Shown here in pieces: positions 49,020 through 57,456 of a stretch of 64,000 nucleotides of DNA. The stretch covers positions 1,116,001 to 1,180,000 of the forward strand of contig NZ_RQFY01000004.1 in assembly GCF_004769555.1 (NCBI RefSeq). Direction: 5' to 3'. The translations under genes were made by a program, and so were the position numbers. The notes beneath the pieces were generated by a model that searched no databases, was not told the DNA's origin, and saw only the letters and a list, made by a program, of their open reading frames with translations. Source of the DNA: Leptospira koniambonensis. GTDB lineage: Bacteria; Spirochaetota; Leptospiria; Leptospirales; Leptospiraceae. The stretch's first letter is position 1; every line of letters starts with the position of its first letter.

Positions 49020-49547
49020 TTAATCTTGGATCAGTCTTTCTATCGTTTTCTCGGATAGCTGCTTCATCTGAATATCTTTGCCGGAAAGGTTCTCGATCGA
49101 TTTCCGGAAATTTTCAGGGTTCTTAAGCATTCCGACTGAGAGCACATTTTCGGATTCCACTTCGTATTTGCGGATAGAATCCATTAGTTGGTCCTTCTTC
49201 ACTTGAACCTGCTCTCTTAATTGGTTTAGATCCTGATTTGGGTTCTCTACCAATTCTCTGAACAAAGGAGTTTCACCAAAAAGAATATTGATTAGATCAT
49301 CTTTAGGCGTGCTCTTAGCTTCGCTCAGTACTCCGAGTTTCATTTGTTCTTTAGAAAGTTGTTCTTGGAGAGTCCCCAAGGTTTCTTGAACTTTCAAGTA
49401 TCTAGAAGTCAAGCTGCTAGAAAACTCGGTTTTGTCGGCTGCGTTTTGGGCTTCCGAGGGTACTCCCGTCTTTCCTGGAACGGAAGATCTCTTGTCGCGG
49501 AGAAGTTTCTCTGCTGATGAGACTAGATTCGTAAGTTGAACGTCCAT
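49020..49547 (-). CDS. Coiled-coil protein of unknown function
   Basis: This 175-aa soluble protein has a helical N-terminus with low-complexity loop (residues 18-45), then two long coiled-coil stretches (SRYLKVQETLGTLQEQLSKEQMKL and NQLREQVQVKKDQLMDSIRKYE). Such short all-helical proteins can be export chaperones (for example FlgN-like), but there is no specific signature. The ATG has GAGGG seven bases upstream. It lies 35 bp upstream of the SH3b gene on the same strand. Confidence 0.6.
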   Translation of the reverse strand: MDVQLTNLVSSAEKLLRDKRSSVPGKTGVPSEAQNAADKTEFSSSLTSRYLKVQETLGTLQEQLSKEQMKLGVLSEAKSTPKDDLINILFGETPLFRELVENPNQDLNQLREQVQVKKDQLMDSIRKYEVESENVLSVGMLKNPENFRKSIENLSGKDIQMKQLSEKTIERLIQD

Positions 49548-49915
49548 GTTCTTTACCCTCCTTTCGGTGTAATCCGCGAACCCTTGGAAAGATCGGTAGA
49601 TAAACCCGATTCTTCATTTTCCAAAGAGTTTATGTCGCATCTAAGCGGTTACTCCCTAGGCATATCTGTACTAAGTATCGGTCAAACTTTAGAGAACCAA
49701 TGAATTTTTTTCAAAATATTCAGTTTTTTTAGAAAAAAATCCGAATAGGAATAACTGGGCGTTTTATGGTTTAAATGGTCTTGCTCGCCTTCTTCCCTTA
49801 TATTCTAGCCGCTTTGGAAACGTTGACATCTCCTATATGAAATAAATTATTCACATTTTGTCTCGTAAAAGGTTTTTCGGGATAAAAATTGAATAGGTTT
49901 ACACGGAGTTGAACG
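49548..49915. other. 368-bp divergent intergenic region
   Basis: This is the longest gene-free stretch in the window. It separates the minus-strand coiled-coil gene from the plus-strand 174-aa gene. It contains a T7-AG-A7 dyad (49724-49739) and several A/T-tracts likely to bend DNA. A promoter with a perfect -35 is near its right end. No tRNA, riboswitch or small-ORF signal was seen. Confidence 0.5.
49823..49850 (+). promoter_or_regulatory. Candidate sigma-70 promoter
   Basis: TTGACA (49823-49828) is a perfect -35. AATTAT (49845-49850) follows with 16-bp spacing, four of six matching the -10 consensus. It lies 66 bp before the ATG at 49916 and downstream of A/T-tracts that could help RNA polymerase contact. 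Confidence 0.5.
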
Positions 49916-50440
49916 ATGAAAAAAAGAACCGATATCTTCAAGGTAGTATCCATCTTTGCCTTGTATTTAAGTTTATTTTCTACTGGGGCGTTTGCAGAAG
50001 AGGATGATCATTATATCCAGCCAGACGACTATTTTGTTTCCAGGGAAGAATATAACGATCAAACTTATATCAACGTATATATTGCTAAGGAAATGACTCC
50101 TGCTTCTGCCACCAAAACAAAAGGAGAAGGTGAATTCTTACAAGTGACTGACGGTAAGAAGTATTGGACCAAAAACTTTTACATGACCCGACTTGCTACA
50201 GACAAAGATCTGAAGTTAGGAGTAAAAGTGATCATGTTCGATATGGGAACAGAAGACGGCTACAGGGCGCCTGAATCCAAAGAAGAAGCCAGGACCGGAA
50301 GCTGGTTCATGGCAAAAATTACTGATACTTCTGATCTATTCAAAGGGATTATTACTGTTTCCGGAGGATATAAGATCCAAAAGAATAATATAAGAGTGAT
50401 TGTACCAAAAGCGACTGTTACACCTAAGGGTGGAAAATAA
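49916..50440 (+). CDS. Secreted protein of unknown function
   Basis: This 174-aa protein has a textbook signal peptide cleaving after GAFA (~residue 27), so a small periplasmic or surface protein of ~147 residues remains. The mature chain is beta-rich (TYINVYIAKEMTPAS, KLGVKVIMFDMGTED, WFMAKITDTSDLFKGIITVSGGYK) with no Cys. GGAG lies eight bases from the ATG. A good promoter upstream and a strong terminator after it define a monocistronic and probably well-expressed gene. Family not recognised. Confidence 0.72.
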   Translation: MKKRTDIFKVVSIFALYLSLFSTGAFAEEDDHYIQPDDYFVSREEYNDQTYINVYIAKEMTPASATKTKGEGEFLQVTDGKKYWTKNFYMTRLATDKDLKLGVKVIMFDMGTEDGYRAPESKEEARTGSWFMAKITDTSDLFKGIITVSGGYKIQKNNIRVIVPKATVTPKGGK

Positions 50441-50479
50441 TATTAAAAAAATAGAATTCTCTTTTTACGAGAGTATTCT

Positions 50480-50504
50480 GAAAGCCTCCTTATTGGAGGC
50501 TTTC
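50480..50504 (+). terminator. Strong intrinsic terminator
   Basis: GAAAGCCTCC (50480-50489) and GGAGGCTTTC (50495-50504) form a perfect 10-bp stem with loop TTATT, followed by TTATTTTA. It ends transcription of the secreted-protein gene and lies just beyond the stop of the convergent LptG-like gene. Confidence 0.88.
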
Positions 50505-50514
50505 TTATTTTAGG

Positions 50515-51705
50515 TCAAACTTTTAACCTTTTATAAATTACGTAAAGTCCGGATAGGAAAAGTATAGGAGTGATCCAACTCGCAAGCCAGATAGGAATGA
50601 CTTCGTTTTCTCCCAAAGATTTGAAAGAAGGATCCATGATCATATAAAGAAGGGCTACTCCGATACTAACTCCAAGAGAGGAAACAATCGCCATTCTTTT
50701 GGTAAAAAATCCACTGGCACATCCTACCAAAGTTAATACTACAATCAGTAAAGGTTCTGCGAATAATGTATGTTTTGCAATATCTACATCTCCGTAAGAT
50801 AATCCTTTACGGATCCGATTTTCCTTTTCTTCTGAAAGTTCAAAGAAGTTCATTTCTTCTACTGAACCTTTTAACTTTTTAAAATAGTCTGGCTTTTCAG
50901 GAAGTGTATATTCCTTCTCTGTAAATTTTTGCACAGAGACTACTTGTAGTTCATCGTCAAATTTGGTCTCTTCTACACCCTTTAAGACCCAAACGTCTTT
51001 TTGGTAATCGAACTTTGCTTTTTGAGCTACTAAAAGATAATCAGGAGTTTGTTCGCGAGTTAGGCAGATATAATTAAATCCACCTTTGATCTCTTCTTCC
51101 TTTGTATCGTAATAATAAATATAATAAAAACCTTCTTGGCCCTTGAAATGTTTTTGGTAGACCACTCCGACTAAAGTGTTTTGGTCTCCCTCTTTTAACA
51201 TTTTATGTTCTTCGTTCGCTCTTGCGTTTAATGGAGCCACGACAGTTTGTTTTAAGAAGAACGCAGCAAACCAAAGAACACAACTGAATGCTACGATTGG
51301 AGTCACAATCCTTCTGAAAGAAATACCAGCAGCCATCATTGCCACTAATTCTTTGTTCGCTGAAAACTGACCCACAGTGAAAGAAACTGAAAATAATATA
51401 GCGATGTTCATGATGTACTGGATCAGCATCTGGGGAAGTCGGAACAAAATGAAAAGCCAGCCGTGGATCTTTCCACCTTTGGAGGAGGCCATGTCCCCTT
51501 TGATATCGCTATAGGAAGACATAAGGGCCAAAAATCCTAAAGTGATCAATGCACCGATAAATATTTTTACAAACTCAGAGAATACATACTTATCCAAGAT
51601 CCTAGGAGGGAAAAACTCCTCCTTTATTCTATGGATCCATTCTTTGGGACGGATTTCGGGAAGACTGAATTGCATTCCGAATCCATCATCAAAAGGCCGA
51701 GCCAT
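50515..51705 (-). CDS. lptG: LptF/LptG-family LPS export permease
   Basis: This 396-aa membrane protein has the YjgP/YjgQ architecture: an N-terminal helix (YVFSEFVKIFIGALITLGFLAL), helices 2-3 with SANKELVAMMAAGISFRRI, a periplasmic jelly-roll (~residues 170-285) and three C-terminal helices. It forms part of the ABC transporter that extracts LPS from the inner membrane. Whether it is LptF or LptG is uncertain, since no partner is adjacent. msbA and lpxK, in the same pathway, are 7-9 kb away. Confidence 0.83.
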   Translation of the reverse strand: MARPFDDGFGMQFSLPEIRPKEWIHRIKEEFFPPRILDKYVFSEFVKIFIGALITLGFLALMSSYSDIKGDMASSKGGKIHGWLFILFRLPQMLIQYIMNIAILFSVSFTVGQFSANKELVAMMAAGISFRRIVTPIVAFSCVLWFAAFFLKQTVVAPLNARANEEHKMLKEGDQNTLVGVVYQKHFKGQEGFYYIYYYDTKEEEIKGGFNYICLTREQTPDYLLVAQKAKFDYQKDVWVLKGVEETKFDDELQVVSVQKFTEKEYTLPEKPDYFKKLKGSVEEMNFFELSEEKENRIRKGLSYGDVDIAKHTLFAEPLLIVVLTLVGCASGFFTKRMAIVSSLGVSIGVALLYMIMDPSFKSLGENEVIPIWLASWITPILFLSGLYVIYKRLKV

Positions 51706-51777
51706 TCCTACGAACCATTTATTTGGGTTGACGATCTTGGCTCTTAAGGGAAGATTTCTCGGTCACAGGAGGAGATC

Positions 51778-52251
51778 ATGAAAAAAAGCGCCATTACGTT
51801 CGCAATACTCGCCACTCTTATTTTTACAGTTTCGGTTTCTGCCGAAAAAAGTACGGAAGATCATATTAAGGCACTTTCCAGCGGATCTGATCTGGAAAAA
51901 ATCGAAGCTTCCCGTTATTTGGGAGATAAAAAAGAAAAATCCGCAATTCCGGAATTGATCAATCTTCTGAACCGTGCAAATGATCCTAAAGTTGCAGTTC
52001 CAGCAGGGATTGCTCTGGGGCAAATCGGAGAAGCAGGTGATTCCACTATCGCTTTAAAAAACAAAGTGATTAGCTCTGATAACGGAGACATCGTTTATAC
52101 TTCTCTTGTTTCTATCCTAAATATCGTAATCAAAAATGAAAAGGCAGAAGACGCTGCGAAAGAAGCTCTTGAGTTTGCGGATAAAAACCGTAGATCCGAT
52201 GAGTTTGTTTCCGACTTCTTAAACGTTCTCACTAAAAAATTGAAGGGTTAA
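51778..52251 (+). CDS. Exported HEAT-repeat protein
   Basis: This 157-aa protein has a signal peptide ending VSVSAE (~residue 22) and at least two HEAT/armadillo-like repeats: IKALSSGSDLEKIEASRYLGDKKEKSAIPELINLL, then KVAVPAGIALGQIGEAGDSTIALKNKV. Small periplasmic HEAT proteins act as binding scaffolds. A strong AGGAGGAG Shine-Dalgarno precedes the ATG. It lies 9 bp before the ThiF-like gene, so they are co-transcribed, but a joint function is not evident. Confidence 0.75.
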   Translation: MKKSAITFAILATLIFTVSVSAEKSTEDHIKALSSGSDLEKIEASRYLGDKKEKSAIPELINLLNRANDPKVAVPAGIALGQIGEAGDSTIALKNKVISSDNGDIVYTSLVSILNIVIKNEKAEDAAKEALEFADKNRRSDEFVSDFLNVLTKKLKG

Positions 52252-52260
52252 TCCTTTTCG

Positions 52261-53022
52261 GTGTTGAGTCCGGAAGAACTGAGTCGCTATTCCAGGAATA
52301 TTCTTCTAAACGAAGTTAAGCGTGCAGGTCAGGAAAAACTCAAAAAATCCGTAGTAACGGTAATCGGAGCCGGGGGTCTTGGATCTCCGGCTTTGTTGTA
52401 TTTAGGGGCGGCCGGAGTAGGAAATATCCGGATCATTGACTCTGATATCGTTGAAACCACAAATCTGCAAAGACAAATCATATTCAAACATTCTGATATA
52501 GGAAGATCCAAATCAGAAACTTCTTCCGAAAACCTTAGATCTTTAAATCCTTATATAAATGTAGAAGGTATAAAGGTCAGACTTAACGAAGAGAATGCAA
52601 AAGATCTATTGAGTGGGTCCGATTTAGTTTTAGAAGGTTCTGATAATTTTGATACTAAGTTTCTTACAAATGATGTCTGTGTAAGCGAGAAGATCCCTTT
52701 TATAACAGCAGGTGTTCTCCGTTTTGAAGGAATGGTAATGGGAGTTCGTCCTGGAAAAGATGCATGTTTTAGATGTGTTTATGAAAATCCCCCAGCCCCA
52801 GAACATGTACCTTCCTGTGCGGATGCAGGAGTGATCGGAAGTATGGCTGGAATGATTGGCACAATCCAGGCCACAGAGAGTATTCAGTTTTTATTAAGTG
52901 ATTCTGAAAGGGATTCAGGATTATTCGGTAGAATTTTACAAATAGATTCTAAATCTATGGAATTCAGGACAATCTCCACAGTCAGACGTGAAGACTGTAT
53001 TATATGCGGCTCATCTCACTGA
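52261..53022 (+). CDS. ThiF/MoeB-family E1-like adenylyltransferase
   Basis: This 253-aa enzyme adenylates the C-terminal Gly-Gly of a small ubiquitin-like sulfur carrier (ThiS or MoaD). The ATP site is VIGAGGLGSPALLYLGAAGVG, DSDIVETTNLQRQ follows, and two Cys pairs (CFRC and CIIC) bind zinc. PSCADAGVIG holds the family's conserved Cys. No rhodanese domain and no carrier gene is adjacent, so thiamine versus molybdopterin assignment is open. The start is GTG 52261 or TTG 52264. Confidence 0.9.
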   Translation: MLSPEELSRYSRNILLNEVKRAGQEKLKKSVVTVIGAGGLGSPALLYLGAAGVGNIRIIDSDIVETTNLQRQIIFKHSDIGRSKSETSSENLRSLNPYINVEGIKVRLNEENAKDLLSGSDLVLEGSDNFDTKFLTNDVCVSEKIPFITAGVLRFEGMVMGVRPGKDACFRCVYENPPAPEHVPSCADAGVIGSMAGMIGTIQATESIQFLLSDSERDSGLFGRILQIDSKSMEFRTISTVRREDCIICGSSH

Positions 53023-54554
53023 GTTTCTTTTTTAGAGAAGTCTAAAGAATACCCAGCTCCTACAAAGATCGCCTTCGCTATAGAATTTCCTGCAAGTCCT
53101 TGTGTTAGAGATTGGATTAAAATAGAAGTAACGTAAGCAGAAACCGGATCTCCACTTAAATCCAAATCTCCTCCGAGGTTTTGCATTTTATAGGATAACT
53201 TGGAATATTGAAATCCTCCCCAAAAGAAAACAGAATCCTTCCAGTGGTAGATTAGTTTTCCAGAGATATTTAAACCATCTACTTTCCATTCGTTATTCAG
53301 CGCGGCTCTATTTTCATAGGCTCCTCCAAGAATTAAGGCGATTTGATCCCTGGTGTAGATTGAATTTCCATGTAAAAATTGCCTTTGTAATTCAAAACGG
53401 GTTTCCCATTTTTCTTTCCACTTAGATTCAATCGCAAGCCCGACTGATGGGCCGCTTAGGTAATCGCTGAAACTGGTTCCATATCTTATGGCCCAATCCA
53501 CACTGCTAGAATTATTCGGGTCTTTTGGCGAAACATCGTAAGTAGAGTTGTCCTTCCCCGTTTGCCATATTTTATGATAACCTAATATAGGTCTGATTTC
53601 AAACAGAGAATCTTTATATGCTGTATAAGAAATTTGGGCATTTATTTGTTTATAGCTGATTGTATTAAAGGGAGCTTGCGCCGTAAATGCTCCTTGGCTT
53701 ACTACATTTGAAGAGAGATCCGGATAGACGATGTATCCGACACTAGTCGTAGATTCCAAAGAATTCATATGAGAACCGCCGATTTCTCCTACAAAACGAT
53801 TCCAGGTATATCTTAGATTTATCGTTTTTGCATCCGAGTCCTTGCGGGCCGGAGGATAGTTAAAAAAGCCTCCCCGTCCTCCTAATATTGTTGCGTATCC
53901 TTCCACTCCTCTATGAAAATTCGGTACCTGGCTTTCATATTTACTTCTGCCAATACCTGCAAGTATCTCTAATTTGTGAGTTTCCGCAGTGGGTTGAGGT
54001 TTTGTTTCTGTTTTAGGTTTTTCTTCGACGACGATTTGTTTATTTTCTTCCTCGATTTCTTTTTGTTTCGCCTCTTCTTCAGCTTTCAATTTTGCTTCTT
54101 GTTCGGCTTTCAACTTTGTTTCTTGCTCTGTTTTTAGTTTCTCTTCCTGTTCAGTTTTTAATTTAGCTTCTTGTTCAGCTTTCAGCTTTGCCTCTTGTTC
54201 TGCTTTTAACTTTGCTTTTTGCTCGGCTTTCGACTTTGTTTCCTGTTCGGCTTTTAATTTTGCTTCTCTCTTTCGTTTTAGCTTCGCTTCTCGCTCAGCT
54301 TTTAGCTTTGTTTCTTGTTCGCGCTTTGCTTCGATATCTGGTTTTTTAAAAACGATTCTTTCGACAGAGTTTTTTAGTATTTCTACTTCTTTCCCTTCTG
54401 CGTTTTTGAATTTGATTTTATCGGAGTTTTGATGGAGAACTTCTCCTTGGAGAATTCTTCCATCTTTCATATACACGTATTGTGTTTCGGAAAAAATATT
54501 GATTGGAATAAGGGCGAGTAAGCTTAAAACGAAAATTCGTTTCAAATAAAACAT
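53016..54554 (-). CDS. Sm-like module / Lys-Glu repeat / beta-barrel protein, paralogue 1
   Basis: This 512-aa protein has a signal peptide (residues 1-22), an Sm/SH3-like module (~26-72, VYMKDGRILQGEVLHQNSDKI), and an octapeptide repeat region (~83-162, consensus KLKAEQEA). A predicted outer-membrane barrel (~200-505) follows with alternating strands such as NLRYTWNRFVGEIGGSHMNS and RPILGYHKIWQT, ending near GYSLDFSK. It is the last of three tandem paralogues. The C-terminal barrel should sit in the outer membrane, with the module in the periplasm. Its stop overlaps the ThiF-like gene by 7 bp. Confidence 0.72.
   Translation of the reverse strand: MFYLKRIFVLSLLALIPINIFSETQYVYMKDGRILQGEVLHQNSDKIKFKNAEGKEVEILKNSVERIVFKKPDIEAKREQETKLKAEREAKLKRKREAKLKAEQETKSKAEQKAKLKAEQEAKLKAEQEAKLKTEQEEKLKTEQETKLKAEQEAKLKAEEEAKQKEIEEENKQIVVEEKPKTETKPQPTAETHKLEILAGIGRSKYESQVPNFHRGVEGYATILGGRGGFFNYPPARKDSDAKTINLRYTWNRFVGEIGGSHMNSLESTTSVGYIVYPDLSSNVVSQGAFTAQAPFNTISYKQINAQISYTAYKDSLFEIRPILGYHKIWQTGKDNSTYDVSPKDPNNSSSVDWAIRYGTSFSDYLSGPSVGLAIESKWKEKWETRFELQRQFLHGNSIYTRDQIALILGGAYENRAALNNEWKVDGLNISGKLIYHWKDSVFFWGGFQYSKLSYKMQNLGGDLDLSGDPVSAYVTSILIQSLTQGLAGNSIAKAIFVGAGYSLDFSKKETQ
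54069..54308 (-). repeat. 24-bp tandem repeats encoding an octapeptide
   Basis: About ten units of 24 bp encode KLKAEQEA/T-like octapeptides (residues 83-162 of paralogue 1); a degenerate unit continues on each side. Copy number can change without frameshift. Residue pattern fits a charged single alpha helix rather than a heptad coiled coil. Confidence 0.8.
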
Positions 54555-54574
54555 ATCACGGGGATTAGACGATT

Positions 54575-55903
54575 TTATTTGTTAAAGTCGTACGAGTAAG
54601 TCGCACCAATTTGGATTGTGGTGGATTTTGTTTCTTTGAGCGCACCTGGACCAACCATAGATTCGAAAAGTACTTTTCCTATGATATAACTTTGAGGATC
54701 CACTCCTGAATCTTCATTGCCCACGCTTAATGCGGTTTGGGACATTTTATATGTCCAACTCATACTATTGAACCCCATCCAAAAACTGACTCCATATTTC
54801 CAAGGATATAGAAATTTCAGATCTATGATTGCTCCTTTAGCGACCCATTTATTATATACATCTATATCTTCTCCTTGGGATTGACCACTTACAGGTGCGT
54901 AAGCATTCAATTGTCGATCGTAAGTTCCAAAACCTTTCATTTCTAAAATATGAAATCCGGTGCGGATCTCGAACTTTTCGAATTTTACATCGTATTGGAC
55001 TCCGTAGGAATAACCTTTTAAACCTTCTGCAACGGAAGTTGGATCAGTTCCAAAATATTGATCGCTAAACACAGGAGCGACTCCTGCTCCGAATGCGATA
55101 GAATTTGAATTTTCTGTTTTTGTCCAGAACTGATGATATCCAATCACTGGGCGAATATCGTATTTTGGATGTGGATATACTGAGTAAGAAAAATTTCCAT
55201 AAACATGTTTCATGGAAACATCATAATTTCCCCGGATTAGTTTTGGGAAAGTGCCACTGCTTGGGCCATCTACTCCGATAATATTTTGGGTTGCAGTAGA
55301 TGTTACAGAGCTTGCACCAACTTCGCCCACAAATCTGTTCCAAGAGTATCTGACTTCGAAAGATCTTGCCTTTCCACTTTTAGGTTTTGGTTCGATTGGA
55401 TATTCGAATTTGCCGCTATCTTGGCCTAAGCTACTTCCGACTCCGATCACATTATCATAATAATTTGCACCCTGGAAATTTACTGTTCCCGATCCAGCTC
55501 CTAAAAATATATCTAAACGATTTCGTTTTGCTTCTTCGATCTGTTTTTTTCTTTTTTCTGCCTTCTCATCTATGACGGCTTGTTTTTTGGAATCTTCTTC
55601 CTGTTGTTTTGTAATTTCTTCTGGAGTTGGTGTAGGAGGTCCAACAGGAGTTTTGTCCTTAGGTTCCGGAGTTTTGGCTTCTTTAAATGCGACTCTTTTG
55701 ATATCTTGTTTTGAAATTTCTTTTGTGGAGCCGTCAGGTAGTTTGATCACCATTTTGAATGCAGTTTGGGAAACGATCTCTGCAGTGATCACTCGTCCAT
55801 CTTTCATATAGATGACCTGATCATTTGAATGGACAGAGGTTAGGGAAAAGACCATACATCCGAAGAAGATTGCCGCTCTGATTTTATTTTTTAGTCTTCT
55901 CAT
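54575..55903 (-). CDS. Sm-like module / beta-barrel protein, paralogue 2
   Basis: This 442-aa protein has a signal peptide (~1-27), the Sm-like module (VIYMKDGRVITAEIVSQTAF..., ~30-75), a short Pro/Lys/Glu linker (~77-122) and a predicted barrel (~125-442). The barrel shares RYSWNRFVGEVGASS and IRPVIGYHQFW with paralogue 1 and ends GATYSYDFNK, an aromatic outer-membrane-type terminus. It lies 20 bp before paralogue 1 on the same strand, which also fits co-transcription. Confidence 0.72.
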   Translation of the reverse strand: MRRLKNKIRAAIFFGCMVFSLTSVHSNDQVIYMKDGRVITAEIVSQTAFKMVIKLPDGSTKEISKQDIKRVAFKEAKTPEPKDKTPVGPPTPTPEEITKQQEEDSKKQAVIDEKAEKRKKQIEEAKRNRLDIFLGAGSGTVNFQGANYYDNVIGVGSSLGQDSGKFEYPIEPKPKSGKARSFEVRYSWNRFVGEVGASSVTSTATQNIIGVDGPSSGTFPKLIRGNYDVSMKHVYGNFSYSVYPHPKYDIRPVIGYHQFWTKTENSNSIAFGAGVAPVFSDQYFGTDPTSVAEGLKGYSYGVQYDVKFEKFEIRTGFHILEMKGFGTYDRQLNAYAPVSGQSQGEDIDVYNKWVAKGAIIDLKFLYPWKYGVSFWMGFNSMSWTYKMSQTALSVGNEDSGVDPQSYIIGKVLFESMVGPGALKETKSTTIQIGATYSYDFNK

Positions 55904-56002
55904 TTCCTATCCAGGTCCCATTCAATTTTTGAATTCTGGGAAATAATCCTTAGAAGGAAAGTAAGATTCAAGCAATAAATTGACATGCCCCGAAACTAAG
56001 AG

Positions 56003-56019
56003 TTGTTATCGTATAACAA
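56003..56019. promoter_or_regulatory. Dyad between paralogues 2 and 3
   Basis: TTGTTAT-CGT-ATAACAA is a 7/7 inverted repeat in the 144-bp gap upstream of paralogue 2. No T-run follows on the minus strand, so it looks like an operator or structured leader. It could allow paralogues 1 and 2 to be expressed separately from paralogue 3. Confidence 0.4.
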
Positions 56020-56047
56020 ATACTACATTAGCGAAAATATACTTCGG

Positions 56048-57325
56048 TTAATAATTTTCCTCAGGACCGAAGTTCAAGGTTTTGGAAACTCCAAATTGTA
56101 TCGAAGTCGACTTGCTTGTAGCATTTATAGTTTGGGTTAGAAGTTTCTGGCCGAGATTCCAACTCACAAGTTCAGACAAAGTAGGAGGATCGGAATCCAG
56201 AGAAAGTGTGATTGGAAAATTTCCATCTTGAAGAGAGTAACTCCATTGATAAGAATCATATTTGATGAAAAATCCGATCCCCATCTTCCAGAAATAGCTT
56301 AACTTTAATGATGTGTGGGTTCCCTTCGCCTTCCAATCAAAACTGTAATCTGCAGGTAACACAAATAGAACGTTAGGAGGACTTAAGGATACAGCAGTAT
56401 AATCTTGGTGGATGGACTGAGAACCTTTCATGGTTAAAGATTCAAACTCAGGTCTTATTTCAAATTTAGATCCAAATAAATAGGCAAAGCCAAGTCCAAC
56501 AGAGGTTCCGCCCAAACTTTCAGAAGCTTGGAAGCTAGATTTCCCAGCCACACTATCTGCCTGAAAAACCTGCGACTGTGAATCCTTTGTTCTATTCCAA
56601 GTTCGAATATAACCTACACTTGGATATAACTCGAAATTGAATTTGGAAAGAGCAGAATAGGACGCTTTAAAGAAAGCCGCCTTCATTTGTTCCGGATAAG
56701 ACCCAAAAACTATAATCGGCTCAGCTTCCGGCCCTATATTATTTGAACTCGTAGAAGTATTGGTTTCCATTCCTCCGGCTTCGAAGGAGAATTTTTTGAA
56801 CTTATAATTGATCCCGGCCGATACAGATTTGCCTGCAGTACGTTTTGGGCTGCCAGCTAGAACAAAAGGAGTCGCTTCTATGATTAAACTTCGGATGTTT
56901 TGGTATTTATAATAAAAGTCTATAGTTTGGGGAGAGAAAGTCCCGCTCCCTGCTGCCAAATAAAAATCTATATAATGTCTTTCTAATGGACTTCTGACAA
57001 CTCTTTTAGCTTGTTTTACAACCGGGGGAGGGGAAACAATTTCAGGTTCTTGCTTTTTGGACTCCTGTTTTTCGACAGGTATTACTGGAGTTTCGGCCTT
57101 TTTAGGTTCTTCTTTTTGAGGGTCTCTATAGGCGATTCTCAAGATAGTTTCTTTTTGGATCCGCTTTGTTTCTCCGTTTTGCAATTTTATATCGATATAG
57201 GTTGCAGTCTGATTGATGACATCCCCATGTAATATTTGGCCGTTACGCATGTATACTGTTTGGGATTCTGCAAATAGAAACGCCGGTAGGAATAATAAGA
57301 ATAGAAATAAGATCTTGGATTTCAT
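56048..57325 (-). CDS. Sm-like module / beta-barrel protein, paralogue 3
   Basis: This 425-aa protein has a signal peptide (~1-20), the module TVYMRNGQILHGDVINQTATYI (~23-68), a linker (~70-115) and a predicted barrel (~118-425). The barrel is more diverged: the shared positions appear as FSFEAGGMETNTS and YPSVGYIRTWNRT. The terminus is VSKTLNFGPEENY. It is the first of the three in transcription order and lies 131 bp after lpxK. Confidence 0.72.
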   Translation of the reverse strand: MKSKILFLFLLFLPAFLFAESQTVYMRNGQILHGDVINQTATYIDIKLQNGETKRIQKETILRIAYRDPQKEEPKKAETPVIPVEKQESKKQEPEIVSPPPVVKQAKRVVRSPLERHYIDFYLAAGSGTFSPQTIDFYYKYQNIRSLIIEATPFVLAGSPKRTAGKSVSAGINYKFKKFSFEAGGMETNTSTSSNNIGPEAEPIIVFGSYPEQMKAAFFKASYSALSKFNFELYPSVGYIRTWNRTKDSQSQVFQADSVAGKSSFQASESLGGTSVGLGFAYLFGSKFEIRPEFESLTMKGSQSIHQDYTAVSLSPPNVLFVLPADYSFDWKAKGTHTSLKLSYFWKMGIGFFIKYDSYQWSYSLQDGNFPITLSLDSDPPTLSELVSWNLGQKLLTQTINATSKSTSIQFGVSKTLNFGPEENY

Positions 57326-57456
57326 TTAACCTTCTTTGCTCATCATATGAAAATTTAGTTAAAAATTTATTTCCATTTACTATATTCTTACATAAATATA
57401 GGAAAGAGAAAAGAATCATACTATTTTTTAGGGAAAGGGAAAGTGTTTTTATACGA

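Noticed and set aside
54069..54308. Regular repeats that might be a CRISPR array
   Set aside because: They are contiguous 24-bp coding repeats without spacers, in frame inside one protein.
55980..55985. Plus-strand TTGACA as promoter
   Set aside because: It points against all genes there; no plus-strand gene follows.
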